This document shows, piece after piece, positions 52,657 to 60,914 of a stretch of DNA of 64,000 bases. Made by a program: the position numbers and the translations under genes. Origin of the DNA: CALGYY01 sp963678485 (GTDB taxonomy: Bacteria; Bacteroidota; Bacteroidia; Bacteroidales; CAIWKO01); the NCBI GenBank assembly GCA_963678485.1, contig OY782882.1, positions 4,774,001 to 4,838,000 of the forward strand, written 5' to 3'. Within the stretch, counting starts at the first letter, position 1, and every line of letters begins with the position of its first letter. A model generated the notes under the pieces. It was given only the letters and a program-made list of their open reading frames with translations. It searched no databases and was not told the origin of the DNA.

Positions 52657-53283
52657 ATGAAAATTGCGTTTATAGGAATTGGTAATGTAGGTTTTGCAAT
52701 TGCAAACAATCTGCAAAAAAAAGGACACCAAATAATTATTGCAAATAATGATGCTGCCTCGGAAAGTGTAAAAAAAGCGATGCAAAAAAATCCACAATTC
52801 ACTGTAAATAATATTCAGGCTGCAGTAAACGAATGTGAAGTGGTGTTTTTAGCAACTCCATATCAGGCTAATGAAACAGCATTAAAAGGTATAAAATTTA
52901 ACGGAAAAACGCTGGTCGATTGCACAAATCCAATTGGCGCCGGACTTTCACACGCATTGAATAGTGTAAAATCAGGTTCAGAAGTAGTGCAAGATATAGC
53001 AACTGATGCAAAAGTTGTAAAAGCCTTTACAATTTATGGATTTGAAAATTTTGCTGATAGTTCCTTCCCAAAATACAATATAAAGCCAGCAATGCTAATT
53101 TGTGGCAACTCGGAAGCAGCAAAAAATCAAGTTTCTATTTTAGTTGAAGACTTAGGATTTTTCGCAACCGATACAGGAAACTTATCTCAGGCCTTACATC
53201 TGGAACACATGACCCTACTATGGGTAAACATGGTTCGCGTGCATGGTCATCCAAATTTTGTTTGGGCATATTTAGAGAAATAG
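52657..53283 (+). CDS. NADPH-dependent F420 reductase-like oxidoreductase
   Basis: The 208-aa product has an N-terminal Rossmann motif, IAFIGIGNVGFAIANNLQKKGH, then VVFLATPYQA, VDCTNPIG and VVKAFTIYGFENFAD, the hallmarks of the F420-dependent NADP oxidoreductase/NADP-binding family (PF03807 type). It starts 14 bases after the SDR stop, so they are co-transcribed. Most bacterial relatives do not use F420 and their substrates are unknown; linkage with HxlR and SDR genes is frequent. A terminator follows at 53312. Confidence 0.88.
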   Translation: MKIAFIGIGNVGFAIANNLQKKGHQIIIANNDAASESVKKAMQKNPQFTVNNIQAAVNECEVVFLATPYQANETALKGIKFNGKTLVDCTNPIGAGLSHALNSVKSGSEVVQDIATDAKVVKAFTIYGFENFADSSFPKYNIKPAMLICGNSEAAKNQVSILVEDLGFFATDTGNLSQALHLEHMTLLWVNMVRVHGHPNFVWAYLEK

Positions 53284-53311
53284 CCCCGTACAAAAGATAA
53301 ATTTACATTCG

Positions 53312-53346
53312 AAAAACCGCGGATAATATTCTCCATCGCGGTTTTT
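53312..53346 (+). terminator. Terminator of the SDR/F420-reductase operon
   Basis: A perfect 10-bp stem AAAAACCGCG/CGCGGTTTTT with a 15-base loop ends in five T. Its A/T symmetry would also allow function on the other strand. Confidence 0.85.
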
Positions 53347-53517
53347 CTTGTTGTATCAACATTGTTAATCTACAAACGAGTCACTGCCATGTGTTGAATT
53401 TCTTGAGCATTGCAGCTGATGACTAATTGAATTAATGGCAATCTGAAAAATCAAGAATCTCTTCCTCTCTTGTGACGCTTTATGAGGAAACAATTGATTC
53501 TATTGCAGAATTATTGC

Positions 53518-54096
53518 TTAATTAAATGATCGCACATCCAAAAAATATTTCTTTTTCATTGAATAATGCCGGGTTGTTGACATTTCAATAATTCCAAATA
53601 GTGTAGTGCCTCCACCGACAAAAATGCCGGCAGCTATCGACAACATTGCACCAACCCATCCATAATTGTTTCCATATTCATTTTCTCCTGAAAAAGCCAT
53701 AATCAATCCACCTATTAGGAAACCGCCCCCAACCAACGAAAGCCCAAGTGCGGTTGGTTCAACACCCCTGTATACACATATCATCCTTATTTGATCAATC
53801 TTGATAGAATGCTCTTTTATTACAATCGAGGAATCTGAAATATTCTTAATCTTGCCCACATAGTAATTATTCTCCGCTGTCTTAACGGCCACCTTACAAC
53901 CTTCGGAAAAGATATGCGCAGATACGACATTTTCACTTGTGTCAGAAATATTGATCTTACCGGGCTTGGTCACGCGCTTTTCTACCACCAAAAAATATTT
54001 TCCACTCAGACTGTCCTGGGAAAAACTATTTAAAGAAACGCCTATAATCAAGATTGTAATCAACACCCACGAAACAAAAAAAGAAATTCTCTTCAT
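53518..54096 (-). CDS. Secreted/membrane protein of unknown function
   Basis: I choose the ATG at 54096 (MKRISFFVSWVLITILIIG), which gives a proper signal peptide; the frame is open to 54123. The product is about 192 aa. A beta-rich part follows (GCKVAVKTAENNYYVGKIKNISDSSIVI, like a small SH3-type barrel that reads out a property string), then two Gly-rich hydrophobic helices (LGLSLVGGGFLIGGLIMAF and AAGIFVGGGTTLFG). Similar proteins occur widely in Bacteroidota without known function. It is monocistronic. Confidence 0.7.
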   Translation of the reverse strand: MKRISFFVSWVLITILIIGVSLNSFSQDSLSGKYFLVVEKRVTKPGKINISDTSENVVSAHIFSEGCKVAVKTAENNYYVGKIKNISDSSIVIKEHSIKIDQIRMICVYRGVEPTALGLSLVGGGFLIGGLIMAFSGENEYGNNYGWVGAMLSIAAGIFVGGGTTLFGIIEMSTTRHYSMKKKYFLDVRSFN

Positions 54097-54329
54097 AATT
54101 AATCGCTTTACCATTACTCGCAATTCGTATTTCCCTTTACTGAAAAGTGGTGGTCAAGTTCAATTGAATATCTTTATAATAATCGCCCTCCGCCATGCCT
54201 AAGACATGTTTGCAAGCAATCAAAACACACCATTGCAGTAGCTGATTGTTGCTTTCAATAATAACTCATAGCAGTACAATAAATACATTACTTGACTTCT
54301 TTACAACTCCAATAGGCAGCAATTAGTGT

Positions 54330-55052
54330 CTATCTGCTTTTTTTAGTTTTTCTATTCATGGCAGTTCGTGGCCATCCTATTCCAATTTTGCAACCCAGAT
54401 TAACATAGGGAAACAAAAACAATCCGTTATCCTTGAATATACTTACACCTCCTGGTTGTCCGACGTGAGTATAGTTATTTCCATTGTCGTGAATCTCATA
54501 ATAATGATAAATGGTGTTCGAATTCATTAAACGAATTCCAAGAGACAGATAGGGATCAAAAATAACATTCTTAACATTCCGCAAAAAGCCGCATCTAAAC
54601 GCCAGGCCAAAAGAATTTCTGTATTGCGAGCATTTCAAACTATATTCTCCCTGATAGTCCCCGCCACAGTATTCCCACTTATTATCAAAATACGAATATT
54701 TATATATTGCAGCAACACCATAATAGAAATAACTAGGTCGATACCATTTATAAAACACATTAAGTGAAACCCCCTTATAGTACAATGCTGGATGAGAAAC
54801 AAAAAACATAGCTTCCATTGTTATAGGATTCTCAGCATTCATGGTAGGATAAACATAGCAAAGTTCTATTTCTGCAGCCTTGTTCTTATATTTAAACTCA
54901 TAAGAAAAAGCCAATTCGTTGCAGAGGATTTTACTAAAATTGAATTTTACCATTTGAAGCGGCCGCTCCTTAATGGTATCTTGTTGTGCACACGCAAACT
55001 GCGATGCCGACAACAGCAAGGCCATCGCAAAAAAGCACATTAATTTTCTCAT
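54330..55052 (-). CDS. Probable outer-membrane beta-barrel protein
   Basis: The 240-aa product has a signal peptide (MRKLMCFFAMALLLSASQFACAQ). The mature part is rich in alternating aromatic strands (FNVFYKWYRPSYFYYGVAAIYKYSY; NSFGLAFRCGFL; YLSLGIRLMNS) and ends LFLFPYVNLGCKIGIGW, consistent with an 8- to 10-strand barrel of the DUF3575/OmpW-like kind. A precise family is not evident. The function cannot be inferred from its neighbours. Confidence 0.68.
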   Translation of the reverse strand: MRKLMCFFAMALLLSASQFACAQQDTIKERPLQMVKFNFSKILCNELAFSYEFKYKNKAAEIELCYVYPTMNAENPITMEAMFFVSHPALYYKGVSLNVFYKWYRPSYFYYGVAAIYKYSYFDNKWEYCGGDYQGEYSLKCSQYRNSFGLAFRCGFLRNVKNVIFDPYLSLGIRLMNSNTIYHYYEIHDNGNNYTHVGQPGGVSIFKDNGLFLFPYVNLGCKIGIGWPRTAMNRKTKKSR

Positions 55053-55122
55053 ATCAATATTTTTTAATGAATGAAAAAACTCCGGGTTAAATACATTTTC
55101 TTATAAAATAGCTATTATAGCA

Positions 55123-55329
55123 TTATTCTTTCGACTCCATTCGCTTAAATTTCTCCGAAAGCAATTCGCCCCCATCAGCACAATTCTCTGCCGGCAATTC
55201 ATAAAACAGTATCACCATCGCTTCTTTTCTAATTCCCGTGATTCGATGAATTTCATCAGTAATAACCTTTGACATTTCAGCCTTCTTCTCAGCAGATTGC
55301 GGTAAAATTGAAATTTGTACAATTGGCAT
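55123..55329 (-). CDS. 4-oxalocrotonate tautomerase family protein
   Basis: The 68-aa product has the family's length and N-terminus: Met then Pro (PIVQISILP), the Pro being the catalytic base after Met removal. EKKAEMSKVITDEIHRITGI forms the single helix, and VILFYELPAENCADGGELLSE contains the loop near the oligomer interface. These tiny enzymes tautomerise keto-enol compounds as hexamers. The usual catalytic Arg near position 11 is not evident (Ala-Glu-Lys there), so activity could be altered. It stands alone. Confidence 0.85.
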   Translation of the reverse strand: MPIVQISILPQSAEKKAEMSKVITDEIHRITGIRKEAMVILFYELPAENCADGGELLSEKFKRMESKE

Positions 55330-55702
55330 AACTTATTCTCCTTTTTTATTAATTCTTAATGTATTTTCACTACAGCATTAATCATTTTTATTAATGATGC
55401 AAACGATTTCTTACATTGAAAGCATTCAATACCCGATTAAATACAATTGCAGCTTTATTAATTGAGCAGCTATCTCATTGACCTGCGATCAAGCACTTTC
55501 ATATTAACTTGTTTTCTGCAATTCACTCCCTGAGAAAAGAACTATAACAGTAAAGATATGAATTATCATCATATTATTACTTTTTTACTACTTTTTTTTT
55601 AATCATTCCATAATCCACAATTACATAAAAGATGCTAAATGATCATATTATTCAAAAACAAGAAGTTTTATGATATATACTGCAATTTAACGATTTTGAA
55701 GA
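55330..55702. other. 370 bp intergenic stretch
   Basis: Strongly AT-rich with no open frame of note, RNA gene or repeat that I can identify. It holds the promoter region of the tautomerase and the downstream region of the lipoprotein gene at 55703. Confidence 0.4.
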
Positions 55703-56101
55703 TTAATTTTCAGGTGACTTTGGAATAACATCTCCCGGACTTTCAAAATTCGGATTTATTCCGTAATCGACCACTGGCACCGATGGAACATATTTCGGCT
55801 TCTGAACAGTTTTATTAGTCTTAGTCTCCGGCTTTCGTGTAACCGTATTCTTAATTGCGTCTAATGAATCAAGTCGTGCCATATCTTTTTTCAATGTCGA
55901 CAAGGAATCATTTTTAGCTTTCAATTCAGCTTCAAGATTTTTAATTTTAACATCTGTACTATCTGCTGTTTGTTGAGAGTCCTTTCTTTCCTCATTGCAA
56001 GAAGAAACACCAAAAAAAGTTAAAGAACTGAGAAATACTAACAGTCCAACATAAATTCGACTTCGAAGCTTTAGCTGTTTGATCCGGTATTTATTCAACA
56101 T
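55703..56101 (-). CDS. Lipoprotein with coiled-coil segment
   Basis: The 132-aa product has an N-terminal basic stretch, a hydrophobic core (IYVGLLVFLSSLTFFG) and a lipobox ending VSSC, so it should be a lipoprotein; the long n-region makes a later start possible, but no better Met is present. A heptad-like segment follows (DVKIKNLEAELKAKNDSLST), then a Pro-rich tail (KPKYVPSVPVVDYG). I know no family. It is perhaps a small envelope spacer or scaffold. Confidence 0.6.
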   Translation of the reverse strand: MLNKYRIKQLKLRSRIYVGLLVFLSSLTFFGVSSCNEERKDSQQTADSTDVKIKNLEAELKAKNDSLSTLKKDMARLDSLDAIKNTVTRKPETKTNKTVQKPKYVPSVPVVDYGINPNFESPGDVIPKSPEN

Positions 56102-56399
56102 ATCAGGAATAGGTTAATTATTACTATAATATCAGAATATCAAAAGATAAATATACTGAATTGTATCATAAGTGATGTTCACCCTAGAAAAAAAAATAAT
56201 ACTTAGAAAAAATAGTATCCAATTAATCAGCATTGGGGGTATAATAGCGTTTATTGTTGTTACACAGAATATAAAGCTCTTTTCAAAAGTTGCAGGACGT
56301 ATAATATAATCTGTGCTTGCCACTTTCTCTTAGACCATCGTACAATCCAATATTCTTTTAAATTGCTCAATAAGTACACAAATTAAATAAGAAGCCATT

Positions 56400-57023
56400 T
56401 CAATTGATTTGATCAATGCGCTTTTTCAATAATTTATCATGAAGCTTCGACAACAATAGTAGCGCGACTATCGCTCCAACTAACGCAAACAACATATCAG
56501 ACTGAGCATCCCAAGGATCACCCTGTGTACCAAGAAATGCTTCTGCAGAAGCCCCTTGAGCGACAGAAGTCCACCATTCTATTAGCTCGTAAAATGCACT
56601 AATGGCAAGGCAAATGGATATAATTATAAAATTAAGCCATTTCCCGGGTTTTAATGGAGATGTCCTCAACAGTATCTCTCGGATAAGCATTGCAGGAATA
56701 AAGCCCTGTCCAAAATGGCCAATTTTATCGTAATTATTACGACTAAAATGAAACCAATCCTGCATCCAAAATCCCAATGGGACTTTGGCATAGGTGTATA
56801 TGCCGCCAACAGACAATATTAGAAAATGAATTATCAACAAGATATAGATTAATAACGTAAGCTTAAATCGTTTATACGTAAAAAACAAAATCGGAAAGCC
56901 AATAAGGATTGGAAACACTTCTAATACCCAAGTGAATTTATCCCTCGATAATATTAATGAACCAAGTAATATTATTCCCGTCGCCAAACTGAAGAGCAAT
57001 GGGAATTTTTGAGTTGTTTTCAT
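56400..57023 (-). CDS. YjdF/DUF2238-like integral membrane protein
   Basis: The 207-aa product has six hydrophobic helices and the conserved residues of the DUF2238 (YjdF) family: FSRNNYDKIGHFGQGFIPAM near residue 95, FYELIEWW near 145, and LGTQGDPWDAQSDML near 165, the motifs that hold the invariant His, Glu and Asp. The family function is unknown. Upstream there is a TATCTTTG promoter element nearly touching the start codon, implying a very short leader. Confidence 0.9.
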   Translation of the reverse strand: MKTTQKFPLLFSLATGIILLGSLILSRDKFTWVLEVFPILIGFPILFFTYKRFKLTLLIYILLIIHFLILSVGGIYTYAKVPLGFWMQDWFHFSRNNYDKIGHFGQGFIPAMLIREILLRTSPLKPGKWLNFIIISICLAISAFYELIEWWTSVAQGASAEAFLGTQGDPWDAQSDMLFALVGAIVALLLLSKLHDKLLKKRIDQIN

Positions 57024-57358
57024 AATTTTTTTTCAAAGATAAATTGCCAATTAAATGCTTACACCGAAAGATTTATATGCTAGGCAATCTGAATTACCCA
57101 CTAATCAATCAAAGATATTAATATTTTATTCTGCACAGATATTTTTATCAAATATTCCCATTTCTTAGAATATATTTATCAGTTGACAGGTAGAGTTGTC
57201 GGTGCTATCACATTTCTATGTTTACAAACTAGCCCTGTTGGAGGTATTTTCAGAATAAATGTTATCACCAGTTAAATTCTGCAAATAAAATTTCGATCAC
57301 CTCTATAATTAAAACTTAAAACTGATATCACCACGTGATCTCAAGCATCCGATTCGTA
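57024..57358. other. 335 bp intergenic stretch
   Basis: AT-rich; contains a TATCTTTG element at 57034-57041 (minus strand) for the YjdF-like gene and nothing else I can support. Confidence 0.45.
57034..57041 (-). promoter_or_regulatory. -7 promoter element TATCTTTG for the YjdF-like gene
   Basis: A minus-strand TAnnTTTG match 10 bases before the ATG at 57023, suggesting near-leaderless transcription. No -33 partner seen. Confidence 0.4.
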
Positions 57359-60124
57359 TTAGTGCCGTTTCTTGTGATCAGTGACCAAGGTTATCGGCTC
57401 TCTGTGTCGTGCAATTTGGCTAAATATTTTTTTTCTCGCCTCGAAAATGAATAGGCAAATGGCTCCCGCAGCGAGTGGAAGAATCCAATCAAAAGCATTT
57501 AAGCTGGATGTATGAAAATAGACATTAAAGGTTGGCACATATACAATCAGCAATATACATGAAATGGAAAAGGCAAACGCTTTAAGCAGGTTTTTGTTCG
57601 AAAACAAATATTTCCCCAAAGCATTTCCGTAGGTTCTTCTGGAGAGTAGATTCGCATATTGACCGAAAATGATTGAAACGAAGGTAATCGTAATTGCTTT
57701 TTCGTAATTACCAACTCCATCGGGATTAACAAAATATGAACTAAGAAATGCAGCATACGCAACAAGTCCCATAACCAAGCCTGAAAAGGCAATTCCCAAC
57801 ATTGCTTTTTTTGTCAATATTTTTTCTTTTGGATTGCGTGGCGATTCTTCCATGATGCTTTTTTCAGGAGGATCATAAGTGAGCATTATCAATGGAAACA
57901 TTTCACCAACAATATCAATCAACAGAATTTGTACGGCCAATATGGGAGTTGCAATTCCCATAAAAACACCAACAAACCCGAATAGCACACAGCTTAGTTC
58001 AGCAACATTTGAGGATAGGTTAGTTTTAATGGTCTTTTCTATATTCCTAAAAATAGTTCTACCTTCCTTCACGGCAAGAACAATGGTTGAAAAGTTATCA
58101 TTCAATAAAATCATATTGGCAGCTTCCTGCGCCACCTTCGACCCATTTTTCCCCATGGCAATACCTATATCTGCCCTCTTCAAACTCAATGTATCATTTA
58201 CACCATCACCGGTTACTGCAACAACTTCACCCTGCTTCATTAGTAAATCAACAATGCGGAATTTATCATCAGGTGAAACTCTTGAAAATATAATGGCTCT
58301 GTTTTGAAAAACATCTTTGAGCTGCTTGTCGGTCATTTGCGGCAAATCAGCACCTTTAATCACCACCGGATATTCATCGTCCGCATTCATTAGCCCAATG
58401 TTCTTCGAAATCGCTTTTGCTGTGACTTCATTGTCTCCAGTGATCATAAAAATCTTCATATGAGCCTTAAATACAGAAGCAATAGCGCTTTTCACCTCCT
58501 TATGTGGCGGATCAAGCATGGTAACAAATCCGGCAAAGGTCAAGCTACTCTCTGCTTCCTCAACCAAGTATTCCCCTTTGGTAGCAAGATCCTTATATGC
58601 AATGGCTATCACACGTAAGGCCTGTTCAGAAAATGATGCCGCCATTAACAGAATTTCCTGTTTATGTGCATTGGTCAGCACACTTACTTTTCCATTCGTA
58701 ATTATTCTTGTTGAAACCTCAAGAATGGACTCTATGGAGCCTTTTACAAATGATATTACTTTCTGTTTATGCGTTCGAATAATGGTCGCCCTTTTTCGAA
58801 ACGAATCGAAACCAAATGCTTTTAATATCGGATACTCTCGCTCGATTTCTTCCAGATTATATCCGGCCTTCATTGCCAGTGTCGAAAACGAAGTTTCTGT
58901 TGGATCACCAATAGAGTACCATGAATGATGATTTTTATCCGGAGGACTTACCTTCCCTTTGGATGAAAGAAATCCGGAAAGAAAAAAGATCTTCAAATCT
59001 CCCAATCCGGTTTTTTTTAACACCTTAGTTTGCTCATCTGTTATATTGCCATTCGGCTCGTAACCTAATCCAGAAACAGAAAATGTTTGCCCGTTGAAAT
59101 AACAAGCGGTGATTGTCATCTCGTTTTTTGTGATGGTTCCAGTCTTATCGGAGGCAATTACAGTTGCTGACCCTAAGGTTTGTGCTGATGAAATTTTCTT
59201 AACGATCGCCTTTCTTTTGGCTAGTCGTCGCACAGCAAGAGCGAGTGCCATAGAAATTTGCGCAGGTAAACCTTCAGGCACCATCGCAGCAGCAACGCTT
59301 ACAGCAAAAACAAGTGCAACCGAAACTGTATCCTTCATAGCCATACGTGAAGCAAAAAGGATAGCCGCAATTATTAATGTAACATAGGTGAGCTTTTTGG
59401 CAACGTCAGCAATTTCTATTTGTACCGGCGCCTTGGTCGCTTTAATTTTTTCAGATATTGTACTGATTCTACCAATCTCAGTTTGAATTCCCGTCGCATA
59501 AACAATTCCGGTAGCATCTCCCCTCGCGACCGACGTCCCCATGTACACACAATTTTTTATTTCATTAATCGGTAAATCTTTATCGCTTGTAAACTGAGCA
59601 TCCTTACTCGCGGGTAATGACTCACCGGTAAGAATAAATTCATTTGCTGAATATTCGTTCGATTCAATCAGCCGAATGTCGGCGGGTACACCATCACCTT
59701 CTGATAATTTAACAATATCACCAGGCACTAGTTCGCTTGCAGGTATTTGAATAAACTTCCCATTTCGTAACACATTGCATTTTTCAACAACCAAACTTTT
59801 AAGGGATGCAAGGATGTTTTCCGATTTCCATTCCTCATAGAAACCTATAATAGCATTCACTACAACGATGGCTAAAAGAATTGTTCCATCGCGAAACTGA
59901 TGCAAATAATACGAAACTGCAGAAGCAGCAATTAAAATAAAGACGAGCGGACTAATGAATTGGCGAATGATAATTTTGAAAATCCCAATTGAAACACCTG
60001 ATTTCAGAACATTACTACCATACTTTTGCCTTGCCAATTTGAGTTTTTGATCATCAAGTCCATCTTTGATATTACTATTCAATTCCTTTTCAATGGCCTC
60101 AATATTATCTTTATAATACTCCAT
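57359..60124 (-). CDS. P-type cation ATPase, P2 (calcium-transporting) type
   Basis: The 921-aa product has all P-type landmarks: an N-terminal cation-ATPase segment, VKLSEGDGVPADIRLIE and FILTGESLPAS in the actuator domain, VPEGLP in helix 4, the phosphorylated Asp in SDKTGTITKNEMT near residue 327, KGSIESI for nucleotide binding, and VTGDGVNDTLSLKRADIGIAMG in the hinge. PEGLP with NLSSNVAELSC in helix 5 and DIVGEMFPL in helix 6 resembles P2A/P2B calcium pumps and their bacterial relatives, which export Ca2+ (or Mn2+) at the inner membrane. The cytosolic C-terminal tail is short, so no autoinhibitory domain. The gene is monocistronic. Confidence 0.92.
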   Translation of the reverse strand: MEYYKDNIEAIEKELNSNIKDGLDDQKLKLARQKYGSNVLKSGVSIGIFKIIIRQFISPLVFILIAASAVSYYLHQFRDGTILLAIVVVNAIIGFYEEWKSENILASLKSLVVEKCNVLRNGKFIQIPASELVPGDIVKLSEGDGVPADIRLIESNEYSANEFILTGESLPASKDAQFTSDKDLPINEIKNCVYMGTSVARGDATGIVYATGIQTEIGRISTISEKIKATKAPVQIEIADVAKKLTYVTLIIAAILFASRMAMKDTVSVALVFAVSVAAAMVPEGLPAQISMALALAVRRLAKRKAIVKKISSAQTLGSATVIASDKTGTITKNEMTITACYFNGQTFSVSGLGYEPNGNITDEQTKVLKKTGLGDLKIFFLSGFLSSKGKVSPPDKNHHSWYSIGDPTETSFSTLAMKAGYNLEEIEREYPILKAFGFDSFRKRATIIRTHKQKVISFVKGSIESILEVSTRIITNGKVSVLTNAHKQEILLMAASFSEQALRVIAIAYKDLATKGEYLVEEAESSLTFAGFVTMLDPPHKEVKSAIASVFKAHMKIFMITGDNEVTAKAISKNIGLMNADDEYPVVIKGADLPQMTDKQLKDVFQNRAIIFSRVSPDDKFRIVDLLMKQGEVVAVTGDGVNDTLSLKRADIGIAMGKNGSKVAQEAANMILLNDNFSTIVLAVKEGRTIFRNIEKTIKTNLSSNVAELSCVLFGFVGVFMGIATPILAVQILLIDIVGEMFPLIMLTYDPPEKSIMEESPRNPKEKILTKKAMLGIAFSGLVMGLVAYAAFLSSYFVNPDGVGNYEKAITITFVSIIFGQYANLLSRRTYGNALGKYLFSNKNLLKAFAFSISCILLIVYVPTFNVYFHTSSLNAFDWILPLAAGAICLFIFEARKKIFSQIARHREPITLVTDHKKRH

Positions 60125-60386
60125 TTTGTAATATGTTTTTAAGATTGACTTTATTAAAATTATACTGGTAAGGCAGGTGCAACATCATTGATACTACAAA
60201 GCTCGCGAACAACACTAATGCTGTCAATACTTGACCGCGATAGTTATAGCATTCAAATAATTCAATACAGATTACATGTCCTGCAATTAAGAATGTCTGA
60301 AAGATTAATTCAATATCAACTTTGCTATTTGTAGGTGTACAAAATTTGTCAGACAAGCTGAAATTACAAATGAGCCTACTAATCAA

Positions 60387-60659
60387 TTGAATCGCATTTT
60401 ATTAAACAATACACAAAGTTATCTGCAAAGCAATTTTAGATATTACAGAATTATGCGCACAAGTTGTAAGTTTCACACATTTTGTTGCAAACCTTAGAAC
60501 TTAGCTTTTAATAATGAATGGAAGAAATTGGAAGCAATGCACAAACTAGCTCAAACTCCATTCGAAGGAGAGTATGTCAATGGTTTGTAAACTACATCAT
60601 ATCAGATGCTCCATTTCAATCAGATAATGTTTGCAATTTAATTCAGCCCATTGACTTCC
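60387..60659. other. Intergenic stretch before the dispersed repeat
   Basis: No gene or RNA that I can support. A 91-aa frame (60111-60386, minus) overlaps the ATPase start by 14 bases and contains a hydrophobic stretch, but it lacks a convincing start and family. It is treated as uncertain and not called. Confidence 0.4.
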
Positions 60660-60836
60660 AATCACGGGTATGAACCCCGGGGCAAGTTGAGTTCACGAAA
60701 TCCTGCTCTGCGGGGTCTCCGCACCAAAATTCCGCCCTAGAAGGGAAGTGTATTATACCCTTCGCCGTTGGCGGGATTGTTCGGCTAAGGCTTTTAATTC
60801 GCCTTCGGCTTTTAAAAACCAAGGCTCACGAATAAA
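60660..60836 (-). repeat. GC-rich dispersed repeat, copy B (inverted relative to 32096)
   Basis: About 177 bp matching the reverse complement of 32096-32259. The order of blocks is the same from CACGGGTATGAACCCC at one end to AAGGCTCACGAATAA at the other. It carries a duplicated TTTTAATTCGCCTTCGGCT segment absent from copy A, and several base changes disturb one of the hairpins seen in copy A. No coding capacity. Confidence 0.9.
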
Positions 60837-60914
60837 TTATACAAGTAATATCTATAATTATATAACTCATTACAGGCCAAATTACATCAACTTTGCTTTA
60901 CCAAAAACAACATT

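Noticed and set aside
56132..56323. 63-aa hydrophobic frame between the lipoprotein and the YjdF-like gene
   Set aside because: Hydrophobicity is expected from T-rich noncoding DNA; no motif or start context supports it.
60111..60386. 91-aa minus-strand frame with hydrophobic stretches ahead of the P-type ATPase
   Set aside because: It overlaps the ATPase start by 14 bases, lacks a good start signal and has no recognised family. It could be a real small membrane protein, but I cannot support it.
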